Positions 21,951-34,504 of a stretch of DNA of 64,000 nt are shown here, piece after piece. Positions within the stretch are counted from its first letter, which is position 1. Every line of letters begins with the position of its first letter. Below the pieces are notes generated by a model. It had not been told where the DNA came from. It ran no database searches and saw nothing but the letters and a program-made list of their open reading frames with translations. The translations under genes were made by a program, and so were the position numbers. Source of the DNA: Seiridium cupressi. Its lineage: Eukaryota; Ascomycota; Sordariomycetes; Amphisphaeriales; Sporocadaceae. The stretch lies in the NCBI GenBank assembly GCA_036674765.1, contig JARVKI010000023.1:62001-126000 (forward strand), given 5' to 3'.

Positions 21951-24900
21951 GTCGAACGGGATTCACATAGGAAGGAAAGCCCTGATTATGCGGTTGTACT
22001 ATCGAGGTGCGTCTTTACTACGTGACGGTCTTTGTAGAATAACAGCTACAAACATATAGAAAAGCTTCGTTGCCACTCCAAGTATTACTCAAGGCTCGAA
22101 ATTGTTTAATATCAGAAATAAGAGCTTCATGTAGGAGATTTAAATGATATACAAGCTCCCCCCAATTTCGTGCTGCAAGCCCGAAAGCTGGACTAAACTC
22201 TAAGCACCACTTTTATCTTTTGAAAAATCCTACATTCTGTGTGCGCTAATGAGTCGTTATGGTTTTCCATTGCTGTTTTACAATTGTAAATGTTAGTTTA
22301 AAAATAAGAAGAAGAAAATAAAAGAAAGAGATGGATGGAGGGGAGAGAAGAAAAAAGAAAAGTTCGTGCTTTCCTATTTTCCCGTTCTCGTCCTATCAAC
22401 CATTATAAACGCTAAACGTGCCAAAATATAAAAACCATCAAACACTTATTTTACCTTACATAAATAATGATGAAAACATATAAGAATGAATCTAAATTAT
22501 AATGAATGGCTTCCTCATGGCGGTGCTACTGCATCTAACAATCGTGAGCCTCCTGCATGTGAGTTAGATATCATCCCAACTATAAGCAATCAAAATTTGT
22601 TTAAGTCGGTTCCTTTAGTTTTTTATGTGCGATAGTCGACTAAGTCGCGATTGCGCCTTGAATCATAAAGTTATAAGCATATAATATGTTTGTACTTTAT
22701 ATAATGGTAGTGATAGCCCGACGTGGTGGCAGAGACTGCAGGCGTTTCAATTCTGGTGGTCTTTACGATAAGCTAGGTGATACTTAACCGGCTAGCATTT
22801 GTTATTAGGTTCTCTGTGACGATGGTCACGGGGTTTCTGTCGCCTTCCTAATGCCAGTGGGGGCTGTTTTCTCACAGGAAGTTGGATGTGTCATTTGAAA
22901 CGAGTCCCTAGAGCATTGACCGCGAGAAAGGACTTTCTTTCTGGAACCAGGTATGAAATGCACATGTGTTTTGGAACCGTACAGTATCGAGCTCTATGGC
23001 AACGTTCCTAATGAATTTCGTCGGGTATACAGCCCGAATAGCAACAGCTCACTGATACGTTGTTTATCTCGGACCCGGCCTCGGTGGGGTTTGAAACAAA
23101 AAGGGCCTAAACATAGTTGATACGGGTTGATAAAAAAACCAAAACATATTTCACATCTTGCGTCATCTTAAGGTGTCATGGAGCGATCATCGAAGAGCAC
23201 GGCAAACGGCACAAGAACTTGCCAACTCCTTCTCTGCATAACACCAAGAATATATTTGTTCTATTTTATGCTAAGCGCAAGTGTGAATGCAATGAAGTCC
23301 AAGTTGAGGGCATGGTGCTGCTTGAACATGGTTTTCGGTACATCCTAGGATGGTAAAGACGTGTTTCACCCAAGCTCTACGGCTCTCGACGATGCTGGAT
23401 CGGATACTTCTGAGCCTCGATGATTAACTAGTCTATTTCCTAGTAAAACGTAGCTATCTGATATTACCATCGACTAGAGTTTTCAGATTCCGTCTCCTTG
23501 AACCGACTACTAATAGTGACCGTGGTGTTGAGCAGAAAATTAGAAACAGATCTACTCGTGACCACCCTATATGACGTCGAGCAGACCCTTTCTAATTAGT
23601 TACTTACTAATAGTCTTATAACGAACGGAAATGCAGTCACCTTTTACTTCATTCTCCGTTTCGTCGCATCGAGTCAGATTATGATACTTGGGAGTCTTCA
23701 ACATTCACAAGACTTCCTAAGATATTTCGACATTTGGATATGTTTATAGACAGACTAGAGGAAGAGAAGAGAAGATTTACAAATTACACAGCAAAAACTT
23801 TTCAACCCATTTAGTATTATTTTAACTTCTTTTCTTAATTGGCCCGACTTTAACGCCTTAACTAGCGTAGCATGTGTAAAGTTATATATGAGTGATATGT
23901 ACTTTCATACTATTGTTGCTACTTGTTAGACGGAAAAAGAGGTACTAATGGAAACCAGGACTTGGAAAAAACCTTTGCTCATCGCGAAATCTACCACGAC
24001 GGAGTCAGCGCAAGATCATAGTTATTCTCGGTTGTCTTCAGCCAAGGAGGGGCTCCACAACTGGTACGGCAGAAGCCGTGATTATTGGTTACTGTGGATT
24101 TCGAGCTCGGGAAGTTGGAGTAGACAGTGGCAACGGGGATATGGCGGCGGGACTGTGAGCATACCTGCACTTAGAGGAGACGCCAGAATACTTCCAGAAG
24201 GCTTCTATGGGCATTTCCAACGATTTAGAACATGTGATTGCATGACGAACTTTGAGCTCGGATGGTTTTGGGCTGCCATGCTGCTACTATCTAAAGTACC
24301 GGCTCATGCATGCGACTCGTGGGGTTGCCAATGCGGCCACCATGCGACCGCCGACGGGTCATGCAAGCCCCTTTGACGATGCTGTACGGGTGGAGTTTGC
24401 GGATTGCGATTTCGACGCTGCAATAAGCTCTGCCATTTGCCCCTGAATCTATGTTGGGAGACAGGTAAGAGTTTTCGCTGCCAGATACCGCACGCCTTCG
24501 AGCGGAGCATCCGGGATCATCAGCGTGGTGGCTATTGATAAAGATGATCTCGTTGGGCAGGATGGCGAGCTTGTTTGTTGCTCGGTAGTGGGGTCAACTC
24601 CATGCAAGCTGCCTCGTGCTCGCAGAATCGAGGGCCAGCTTGACTCGCATGAATGGTCGGTTTCAAAGTGATGAGTCGGAACGCATGGGCAATCCTTGAA
24701 CATGGTGTGTTTGAGTTGACGTCCGATTTGGGGAAATAAAGCTTGACCTCGGCGAACGATGCAAGAGAAGGGTCAAAGAACATTCTTCACTGCCCCTCAT
24801 GGTTGCCACCCACACGAACCTCCGAGCTAATCGCATTTGGCAAGAGTACTTTATCTTTGTGGTATTTAATATGTGTACACTTTGTGAACAGCTTACTCGG

Positions 24901-27575
24901 TGAGGTGTCTCCGTGTTGAGGTATTTGTTTTTGTAAGTCTTTTGATCCGAGACAAGCTGGAAGATCAAGACATTCTGAGGCACGCCGAAGCGTACAGTCT
25001 CTTCCAGTTCAATCATCTGATGAGGAGGCAGGATGGTGTGTTTGAGCCACAGGTAAAGGAGATCGCCAAATAGCAAATACTATTCACCATAGTCGCTGAT
25101 GGATGGCGACTGGCGATGGCGTACTTTACTTCCATAATACGCTAGAGCCGCGAGATCGACAGGTCGAATGGTCTTAACTCCAAGACTGCGCAAGCTTTGA
25201 ACTCTGGGCCAAAAGCTGCGTTAGTGTTGATTCTGTAACATGGATCCTAGGCATATGTGGAATAGACACTGCGATGAACAAGAGACATGCGCCTTTCTCT
25301 CCCTGCTTCCATTTTGATATAGTAATAGCTTAGGAGAGCCAACCTCTTTGTACGAGTCGGTCTGGGATGGATGGTGCCCCACTCATCCACCTCAGCTTCA
25401 TCTTTTCAACCTTCATTTGAGTTTGAGCGGCCCGACAGAGAGATCCCACTCTTCCGCTCTTCGATAACTGGCCGCACTTGGACAGGCTAATGCTGCTGGG
25501 TGGCACAAAAGGATTGAATCATGCAGCGAAAGACTCTTCAGGCTATTCGGGTCTCGCTGCAGGACAATGGAATGGAAGAAGGACCAGACTGTCGGTAACG
25601 AGACGAGTGCTGCAAGTATAGGGAGCAAGTATGTATTTGAGTTAGTTGGCAACGACTGTGTACGTGACTATGCGACCCTGTCTTCGCATCGGTCCGCGAA
25701 CCCTCGCCTGCCTCGATGGGCTCCCCGGTTCGACGCAGCCAGCGGATTGCCCCGCCATCGCAGCCTGTCACCTGCAACGCATAACAGTCTCGGGGGCTTG
25801 CCCATGAACTCTAGAAAGTGATGGATGGTTCTGGTCCTCGAGCACCGAGTGGTGTGGTATTTCGGCGGTCCATATAGAGTAGACGCGAGCTGCCAATGTC
25901 GATAGACTCGTCCAGGTGCCGAATCGGAGGCCACGATAACACAGGCACCGAGACCTATTTCCGTCATACCGCCAACGTGGTAGGTAACGAACGCTGGTGG
26001 AGGCTGTCACCCATGCCTGGAGCGGCAACAAGGCGATCATGGTAGGTTTTGGGGTTGCTAGCTCGTGACGGCCGTTAACCTGTTCGAGTCTAGCGCAACC
26101 ATCCGCTAATTTGAAACAGTCGAGGCTCCATCACAATCAATGCCCAAAATGCCCCGTAGCTTCTATGACCCCCTGTGTCCCTAGTCTACCTCTCCCTATT
26201 CCAAGGACTGAGGCATATCCGCACTGTATCGCACTGTAGCCATGTACACCCGCCATAATAACATTAGTGAGGAGACGGTGAAGCGCGTACCTCTCTCTAT
26301 GTAGCACTGGCTCATGCCCGATTCCACCCCAAGACACGCAGCCAGACGAGAGCAACGTAGGTCGTTCGACGAAACCGTCGTCGTATTCGGGCGAGAGACC
26401 CTCCTGCCGCATGGCATCTGCATCACACGAAGTCGCACAATAGATTGTTGAGGTCTGTTGCACAATCGCTTTCTAGGTTAGGTAGCCAGGTACAGCTCAG
26501 AGGCTGGGACGACCTTGGGCCACACTAGCGGGTCACAGTGCCGACCACTTTTCATTGTTACTGCAGCCCTCACCCACTCTGGCTGCACCCGACCGGCAGA
26601 AAGGGATTGGCGACACAAAGATACCTGACCATGCCTGCTCCCGCTTCACAACCTCTTCGCCAGCAAGCACACACTCGTACTCACCTCTGCCAGGGAGCCG
26701 GCAAGAAAAGCAGAGACTAGACGGGACCGATAGCGATCACCAGCTCCATCCCTCATATCCCGCAACACGCAGCCGCCCACTTCGAGGTCACTGGGCTGAC
26801 GGGCTGCTATTCCTCCGCCCCATCTCGTGGAGTCGACCCGAGATTGGCTTCTTAACCGCCGCTCTCGGTCTTGTTTCACCTCACCCTATCGGCCTGATCT
26901 CCCGCCTACAAAACGAATACTCAGGCTGACGAACCCCACGGATACCCGACGACCGCCCAAAGCATATCGCCAAATCCAGACGAGGGGCAGAGGGCAAGAA
27001 AAGAAAAGAAAGCAATCCTCCCTGGAAGTGCCCGCCGACGTCTAGCCACCCACCAAGCCTGAGACCGACAGGGCACAGTCGAGCAAAAGGAAATTTACGA
27101 GTCAGTCGAGCACGCAGACAAAGATAGGAGAAGACACGGCGGAAGAGACGATTGCGCGAATCGCCAGAGAGAACAGGCAAAGGGAGAGAGAGGACAGCGA
27201 GTGAACCTCAGGTTTATCGTGACCCGGCAGCAACCGCGACAGACCAGTCCACCTCGAGTGCCTGCCGTTCACAGCTTGACGCAGTGACGCGACGAATGCA
27301 AGAGCTCACACGCCAGTTTTAATTCAAAAAGAAGATACCTGGACCAGAGAGCTCCCCACGTTCAGCCAGGGAATTTCCCAAGCAAGACATTCACGATAAA
27401 TACCAACAACTAACATTCCGACCCCTCACCTCTATCGACTAGGCTATACAGACCCCTCTCCTGGCGACAAGGAACATTACGGCGACAGGACTTGGCGACA
27501 ATCTCGCTGATCCTTCGTGGTAGAGAGGCCTTCATCCGCAAGAGAAGCGAAGGGACTCGAATGGGGTAGGCAGTC
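21951..27575. other. Gene-poor region between solo LTR and Cdc24 gene
   Basis: 21.95-23.95 kb is AT-rich with purine-rich tracts (around 22300-22360) and no gene. 23.95-26.5 kb is near 50% GC and has short ORFs on both strands, none recognised; it may contain eroded genes. 26.5-27.57 kb is A/C-rich and probably the promoter and long leader of Cdc24. Confidence 0.5.
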
Positions 27576-30500
27576 ATGGCACATGCTCCAGCACTTCTCA
27601 GGACAAATACCGCTCCAGTATTTACCGCCGACAGGAGACTTGGCGGGATGTCATCTGGTGTAGCCGGTCCGCGGGCCAGCAGCCAGTTGTCTGGCTCGAC
27701 CATGTTTGCCTCAACGTCAAGTCCGTCCTTGGCATCCGTGTCCACAGCCACGACATTAGGAGGAAACGATAACGGCCCGGTCATGGCGACAGGCAACATC
27801 ATAAATCAAAAGGCCGACGCATCGAGGTCCCTCTACCAAATATGTGCCTCCTTGAAGCAAAGGTTGCAACTAGTTCCTGGGTTTGAGCAATACCAACAGG
27901 AGCTGGACGAGCTCACTGCAAAGAGTGACGGCGGGCCAGTAGATGCCCTCTGGAACTTGTTGCGCACTGGGCATCCTTTACTTACAGTTTTCAACTCCTT
28001 ACAACCAGAACGCCCCCTGAACGTCGGAGGCGTCCCTGGTAGCGAGGCGAAGGTCTCCAAGATCGCCGTCTTTCGATTCGTGGAAGCATGCTTGCAGCAA
28101 CTGAACATGAAGAGCGGCGAATGTTTTGTGATCAATGATCTCATGGGAAACGATACCACTGGATTCGTCAGAGTAAATACTCGCGGCTCTGCTCTCAACA
28201 CAAATAATGCTAACGATGCCCGTAGGTCATACAAGTTGTCAACAACGTCCTTGATGTTGCGCAATCGCAAGGAAGACTTCTCGAGCCTCTCGAGTCTGCG
28301 TATGCCGCGGATGCTGGCGCTGGCGTTCCTGGCATGAAGTTGTCTTACCGCGACCACATCATTAAGGAAATGGTTGACACGGAACGCAAATATGTCCAGG
28401 ACCTCGAAAATCTACACGATTTGAAGAAAGCCCTGGAACAGCAGGGTATCATTCCAGGCGATATCGTCCATCATATTTTCTTGAATATCAACGCTATTCT
28501 CGACTTCCAGAGGCGATTTCTCATCAGAGTAGAAACAACGAACTCCATGCCGCAAGATGCGCAGCGGTGGGGCGCACCATTTGCTACGTACGAAGAGGGC
28601 TTCAAGATCTATCAACCATTTATTGCGAATCAGCGAAAAGCGGCACAGGTTGCAAACCAGGTATTTGAAAAAATCCAAGTCATCCAACACCCCGTCGCGT
28701 GCGACTTCAATACCCTGGATGGATTTCTCCTTAAGCCAATGCAGAGGCTTGTGAAATACCCATTGCTGCTCAAAGTGAGTGTGACTTAACTTTTCCCGCT
28801 TATCAGAATTAGTCTAATTTTATTTAGGACCTTCTCAAAAAAAGTGAAGATCCCGACGTCAAGCAAGATCTAGCTACAGGTATAGCAGCCGCGGAAAGGG
28901 TGCTTTCCAAGGCAAACGAGGCAGTCAATCGTGATCTCCTGGATGAAGCTGTGGAAGATCTCAACAAGAGGGTCGACGACTGGAAAAACCACAAAGTGGA
29001 TCATTTCGGAAGCCTCCTACGACACGGTGTCTACACAGTCATCACTGGGCGCAGTGATCAAGAAAAAGATGTAGGACGCGCACGAGTCTATTACTGTTTC
29101 ATGCATCCTTTACTGACTGTTTTATTTAACAGTATGAGATCTACCTGTTCGAGTCCATTCTCCTGTGCTGTAAGGAAGTGCAGCCGAACAAGAACAAGGA
29201 CAAGAAAGATAAGACCAAGTCGAATGTACCTAAAACTCGAAACAAGAACAACAAACTGCAACTTAAGGGAAGGATATTCATGACGAATGTGACCGAGGTT
29301 CTGTCCTTCGCCAAGCCAGGTAATGCAATATGCGAAACGCCCATCATACACAAGCTAACAGCCCTCAGGCTCGTACACGGTGCAGATCTGGTGGAAGGGA
29401 GACCCCGGCGTCGAAAATTTCGTCATCAAATTTACCAACGAGGAGCAGATGAAAAAATGGGCGACTGGCCTAGACAACCAACGAAAGCTCAATGCGCCAT
29501 CAGCGGCCGCGAGTCCCAGTGAGGCAGCGACGGATTTTGCTTGGATGCGCAACGCGGAAGGCCTCGAGAACCCTTATAAACAACAAGAAGAGAGTGATGA
29601 CGATGACGAGACACCAATGCCAGGGCCTCAACAGATGGCGTCGCCAAACATTGGGTATGGCATCTCGCAGCAGTCTACTGGCGGCGTAATGACTCGCAAT
29701 GCCTCCAGCACCAGTTTAAGGACGCGCTCTACCACAGGCGAGAGCACACAATCACTAGCGGGTATTGCCCGGGCTCCGCCGCCACGTTTCCCTCTGCCAG
29801 CACCTCCAAGCCAACTCAGTCTGCAGACACAAGGCGTGCCGCCAGGGGCAGGCTCACCAGGACCGCGTGGAGGCGACTCGTACTTTTCACCAGCAACTGA
29901 GTCCCCAGTTTCCACGCGGACTAGTACAGCCAGCAGCATGCACTTCTCGTCAGCCTATCCCTTTCCCAAGACAGGAACTCCTCAGGGCTGGGAAGATAGC
30001 AACAGGTACACAGCTCCGGCAATGCCAAGGGCTCCGTCTCGTGACGGGTCTTCCCCAGTGAATACTTATACTGTGAACGGGCGAAACCCTCGTGGACCAT
30101 CAATGCCGGTTATGGCGTCTCAGCAAAGCCTTGCCCAGCAGCAACGCAACCGTTCGTACAGTACACCAGATATCAACGGCCAAGCAAATGGTCGCAGATC
30201 GAACAGCAGTACGCCTGTGCCTGCTGTTCCCGGGATACCTTCTCACCTTCATGATCCGAACATCCCGCGGTCACAAAACGGATCCCCGATGCCAGACGTG
30301 CCCATTCGCACAAGCACGCAAAGCCCTGGGGCCCAACGCACACATCAGTCCCACGGCTCACTCGGGGGCCAGATGGGCCAATTTCCTGCAAAGCCAATAT
30401 ATGCCGGGCGCTCAACGCCAGCGCCAGGGCCACAAGCTGGCGTGCCGCCGCCGCTCCAGCTCGACAATCGCTCTGCAGTGTCACCTGCACTTGGGACTGC

Positions 30501-30843
30501 TAGCAATCCTCTCTTCAGCCCAGCTCCGGACTCGATGCCAACTCAACTAAAGGTCAAGGTGAATTGCGATAGTGGCAACTATATAACATTGGTTGTCGCA
30601 TTTAACATCACCTACCAGTCCATGATTGACCGCATCGACGCGAAGCTCTCACGGTTCACCGACAGCTCAATTGGTAAGGGCAATTTGAAGTTGCGATACC
30701 GTGATGAGGATGGAGATTTCGTCAATATCGAGAGCGACGAGGATATTCAAATTGCTTTCTTGGAACACCGCGAAGGCTCCAAGAACCAGTACAACTTAGG
30801 CGGCGTTGGAGAAATAGAACTTTTCTGCGTCGGCGACATGTAA
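27576..30843 (+). CDS. cdc24: Cdc24, Rho guanine nucleotide exchange factor for Cdc42/Rac
   Basis: Activates Cdc42 (and Rac in filamentous fungi) at hyphal tips to set polarity. Five exons: 27576-28172, 28226-28774, 28828-29070, 29133-29319, 29369-30843. They join in frame to 1016 residues. The Ser/Thr-rich N-terminus is followed by the calponin-homology-like Cdc24 domain (about 90-215; FVEACLQQL, INDLMGNDTTGFV). The DH domain starts near 240 with SYRDHIIKEMVDTERKYVQDL and includes LLKPMQRLVKYPLLLK. The PH domain includes YEIYLFESILLCCKE, an insert of Lys/Asn, and VQIWWKGDPGVENFVIKF. A long Pro/Ser-rich disordered region separates it from the PB1 domain at the end (LKVKVNCDSGNYITL, RYRDEDGDFVNIESDEDI), the part that binds the scaffold Bem1/Scd2. 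All elements of a functional protein are present. Confidence 0.95.
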
Positions 30844-32009
30844 TGCCCTTCAACACGACACTCAGCATCACCCATGACAGCATTATGCTTCAATCATCAA
30901 CCGCGAACACATAGACCATTTGCAGGGCATGTCGTACGGCAACCGGCGACTGCAATCTCTAGGCGGAAACGACCACATTTATCACATTTGCGCGACATCA
31001 ACCATGGCGTACAACAATTGCATAGACCTCGCATTACTACAATGATACCACATCCCTATCTCATTTTATCGGCAGTTTTGTTTTATTTTGTTTTGGCAAC
31101 GACGACGCTCACTTGACGACTTTGATACTTCTTTGGACATATTATGATACCAGGCACTTCGGCATAGGTGGACTGGCTCCAACGCTCTTTTTCTTCAATT
31201 CGAATGTCACCCACCTTTGTTGGCGACTTGGGAACGTGGTTGCCTCACGCTCTTTATGGATAGGAGGGATGTGAGGGATGACTCTGGTGTCCTCACAACC
31301 CGGACAGCATGATCCCATTGGAGTAGGGAGAAGATGATTACGAAGTTGACGCGAGCTGCGGACTTCATTTCTGCGCACTATTTTATATTCCCTTGCGTAA
31401 TTGCACAAATCCGGCGCTAGTTACAGGCTGATGGCGTATACGGTGTCTTGTGCGATGGGACTTTATGTGGGGACCATCAAGCATACCAGAGAGGTATGGA
31501 GGATGAGCCAAGCAGCAAGCAGTGAACTGGGGAGGGAGGGTCTGATATGAACCAAGACGAGGGAGGCAGGTTCTCGATGGCATGGGAGGAGATGGTGGCT
31601 CTTCACTATCGTCTTGAACTCCGTATGCAATCATAACATTTCCATCATAACTATCACGTCTACCGGGCAAATTGAATGTCGTGCCGAAAGGAAGTTGGAC
31701 CTTGGCTCCCACCAACCTGCTCTTCGGGTATTGCCTCCGGCTGCCAGCTGTTTCGTTCATGATCTATCCTATCCCTGGACTCACTTTCTTATGTAGGTAA
31801 ATTGAATCCGCCCTTTTAGTTGATTGGTCACAAATTTCACAGCACAGTAGCCTCCATCTGCATGAGGATACCCTGTTACATTCACTGAAATGATTGCGTC
31901 TCATCTAAAACAAACAGTAGGCCGTTTGCTACGGGAAGAGTCACGATGTAACGAAAATCAATCAAACTGTTATTCAGGCTATCGCTTGTCTACTCGAGTA
32001 GCACTTGTC
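30844..32009. other. Intergenic region, no supported gene
   Basis: 3' flank of Cdc24 (+) and 3' flank of the small secreted protein gene (-). A 125-codon frame at 31383-31760 on the minus strand resembles nothing known. Confidence 0.5.
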
Positions 32010-32681
32010 CTAGCATAGGCATGGTAGGTGCAAACTCTGATAATTGCTGCAGGTTTCCCCACTGGGCACATCGCTTCCAGTCTGGAAGTAGATTTGCCAA
32101 TAGGTCGTGTCTAGTTGACAAGCCAGAAAATTGAGCTCTGCAGAAGTCAGTTGGGCTCCGATATGTGATTGAAACGACGAGGGAATAGGAACAAGCAACG
32201 CATACGTCTGCCCCATGTACTGCCCGTGCTGGTGATGATGGTGTCGCCCTCCAGCGCCCAGGCATCTGTGGTCGACGAGTTTCCGAACGTCAACGTCTTG
32301 TAGCTCGTCGTCTCTGATCCGATGTTCAGATATCGCGTGGTATTGGCGCTTTGGATCGTGCCGTCAATGTCAAAATACTCGGACGATGTATCAGGGCCCA
32401 TGACCGCAATCGAAGCTTCTCATAAGTCAGTCTTCTATTGGTCTTCAATAATACCTTTGGAGGGCTACATCAGGGGGCGCTTGACTTCTTTTTCCGAGTC
32501 GAAAGAAAGGCACGAGCCGTTGGTTTCCGTGCAGTCTACGTCAAACTATAAAGGGTAACTCACGGTCTGATGGGTAAGCTTGCAGATAGTAATGAAATAT
32601 CGGATCCTGGACAGCTCGGATCTGGTACGACTTTGCCGCGGCCAAGCCGGCGAAGAGCACGAGTGGTAGGGTGGCGAACAT
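32010..32681 (-). CDS. Small secreted protein, 151 residues, unknown function
   Basis: Not recognised as a named family. Three exons on the minus strand, 32681-32564, 32415-32206 and 32137-32010, join in frame (donors GTGAGT and GTATGC, acceptors GAAG and CTGCAG). The N-terminus MFATLPLVLFAGLAAA is a clear signal peptide with an Ala-x-Ala cleavage site near residue 16. The mature part is about 135 residues, polar, with many Thr and Ser and probable beta strands (SEYFDIDGTIQSANTTRYL, YKTLTFGNSST). It has four cysteines near the C-terminus: 116, 139, 149 and 151, the last being the final residue. The layout resembles small secreted beta-rich proteins of ascomycetes, some called IgE-binding-like, but the match is only in style. 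It could act outside the cell or in the wall. Confidence 0.68.
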
Positions 32682-34144
32682 TATAGCGGGCGTGACGAGC
32701 TACAAACTACGAGTTTCTGCTTCGACGATAACGTATGGTCGAGTATAGTCGGGGGTTCCTGGACAAAAACTTATGTAAAAAGCAGAATGAGAATTGCAGA
32801 TTTTGCCAGGAGTACGCAATGACTTCCCCAAATCTCAGGAAGTTAAAGGACAGTAGCGGTAATGTGTCGAGTTACTCAAATACTTGGCATCTCCCATTGA
32901 CAGTGACTAATTTATACGTTAAGCACACGTCCAGAAGGGTCTTCAAAAGTAAACATACTGTGCAGCCAGCGGCGTTGGAAAGCCCGCGAGGGTAACACGG
33001 GCTAAGGGGGATTGGCTAGTCGGAGCTCAGCTAGTTGTCCATAACCGGTAATACACGGAGGACGTCCCCCGTAAACAATCTATTCGATACTACCACTCAC
33101 ACACGTCCGTACATTGTGGGAGCCCTAGAAAATATTTGTAAGGCTATAAACTGAGATTTGTCAAATACGTGTGATATATATTGTCGTAAATTGAGAGAAA
33201 AAAGGATATTACTTTGAGGGGGGGGAAGTACCATGTGATTGACTATCCGCATCCGATATTATTGCTCCTAGATCACATTAAAGCTGGTGTTCATATCAAG
33301 CTTAATTCCAGGGATAGCCACTGGCGGCTTACTGCTTTTCTGTTTGCTTCGATTCTCAGGTGAAATCTTTATATTTTAGTTTTATAATAGCTGCTAATAA
33401 TGCAGTTCGTTGCGTAACAGGCATAACGTCGTCAACTAAAGATCAACCTTTTCCGCGCATCAATCGTCCTAGCATCGCTCGCCTAAAATTTAAAGATAAG
33501 GGGGAATCAGAAAAGAAGAAGAGAAATATAGGAGATAGAAGAAAATAAGATGAGAGCAACGGGAGAGAAAAGAAAAAGGGAAGAGAATGAGAGCGACAGA
33601 TCAGGAACGCATCTCTGAAATTATCAAGCAAATTCGAGCACAGAATGGTGTCTAGTTTAACGGATGGAGAAATTTGTATCATGCTAAGTATCAATGCACA
33701 GCCACCACTATGCGGTGTTGGACAGCAGGATATAATAAAGTGTCCAGACACGTTGTCCTCATCTACCTGTATCAGTTTGCAAGGCATCTGCATGCCCATG
33801 TCCAGAAACACACACGTAACATAGTTGCTAAAGTTCTCTTGATTTGTACAAGGGGTTATACACAGTATATTTCAAAGAGGGATTCTGGCCGTATATTGGC
33901 TCCCTCCTGATTCAGACCAAAACGCCATTCCATGCTTTCCCTGCAATCGCTCGCCCAGAATAAGCGCGGTATTGTACAATGGCGACCGGTCATGTCGGAC
34001 GAGGTCGGTATCCGGGTTCATCTGCAACCTCGACTCGCAGCTTGCCCTCGTCTACTCGCAATCGTGGTCGTGCTCGCCGGCGCCACCAGCCTGACACGCG
34101 TCTACCCAAATTCGAGACGACTGCACATCCTTTCGTTTCTCCTC
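32682..34144. other. Gene-free AT-rich region
   Basis: No supportable gene. A purine-rich tract lies at about 33485-33610 and a run of G at about 33221. The sequence from 33100 to 33600 is distinctly AT-rich. Confidence 0.5.
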
Positions 34145-34504
34145 TTATGGCTTCTTGATGCCAGCAACTCTCGATTGGAATCTTGAAAGATGGTAGTTGA
34201 TCTCGCTCTTCCTGGCTGTCGAAGGCTGCGGTCCGTCCATACAGGCCCTCAATGCCTGCTCCATCTGTACGCATCCGGCCGTGTTGTATCCTGCTGATGC
34301 CCAGCATGCTATTTTCCAGAGACATCAGTAGAAGCTCGATAACTACAACTCATTGCCTCGTAAACACCACGCTGCAGCTAGACTAGACGTACCAAGAACT
34401 GAAGACATGATGGCCATGCACGGCCGCTCGCCCTGTCGGTTCGGGTTCTTGACGCGCAGCACCTTGAGCGGCGGGAGCCGCATGGGCTTCTGTGTGCCTG
34501 ACAT
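34145..34504 (-). CDS. mrp10: Mitochondrial small-subunit ribosomal protein mS37 (Mrp10), twin CX9C
   Basis: Component of the mitochondrial ribosome small subunit; the family (Mrp10/CHCHD1) is imported and oxidatively folded by Mia40. Two exons, 34504-34393 and 34308-34145, join to 91 residues, the normal size. The intron has donor GTACGT and acceptor ATAG. The start MSGTQKPMRLPPLKVLRVKN is highly characteristic. The four cysteines form two CX9C pairs, Cys29-Cys39 and Cys50-Cys60, around CMAIMSSVLAC and CVQMEQALRAC. The intron falls between codons for Leu37 and Cys39, so no single long reading frame shows the motif. It ends with YHLSRFQSRVAGIKKP. It is divergent from Rtt106, with 862 bp between start codons. 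Confidence 0.93.

Noticed and set aside
23948..24376. 142-codon plus-strand frame
   Set aside because: No recognisable domain, odd composition (Trp, Ser, Gly), and neighbouring frames on the same strand look equally protein-like. Not supportable as a gene.
31383..31760. 125-codon minus-strand frame starting MNETAGSRRQ
   Set aside because: No recognised motif, no neighbouring exon that extends it, and it lies in 3' flanking sequence of two genes.
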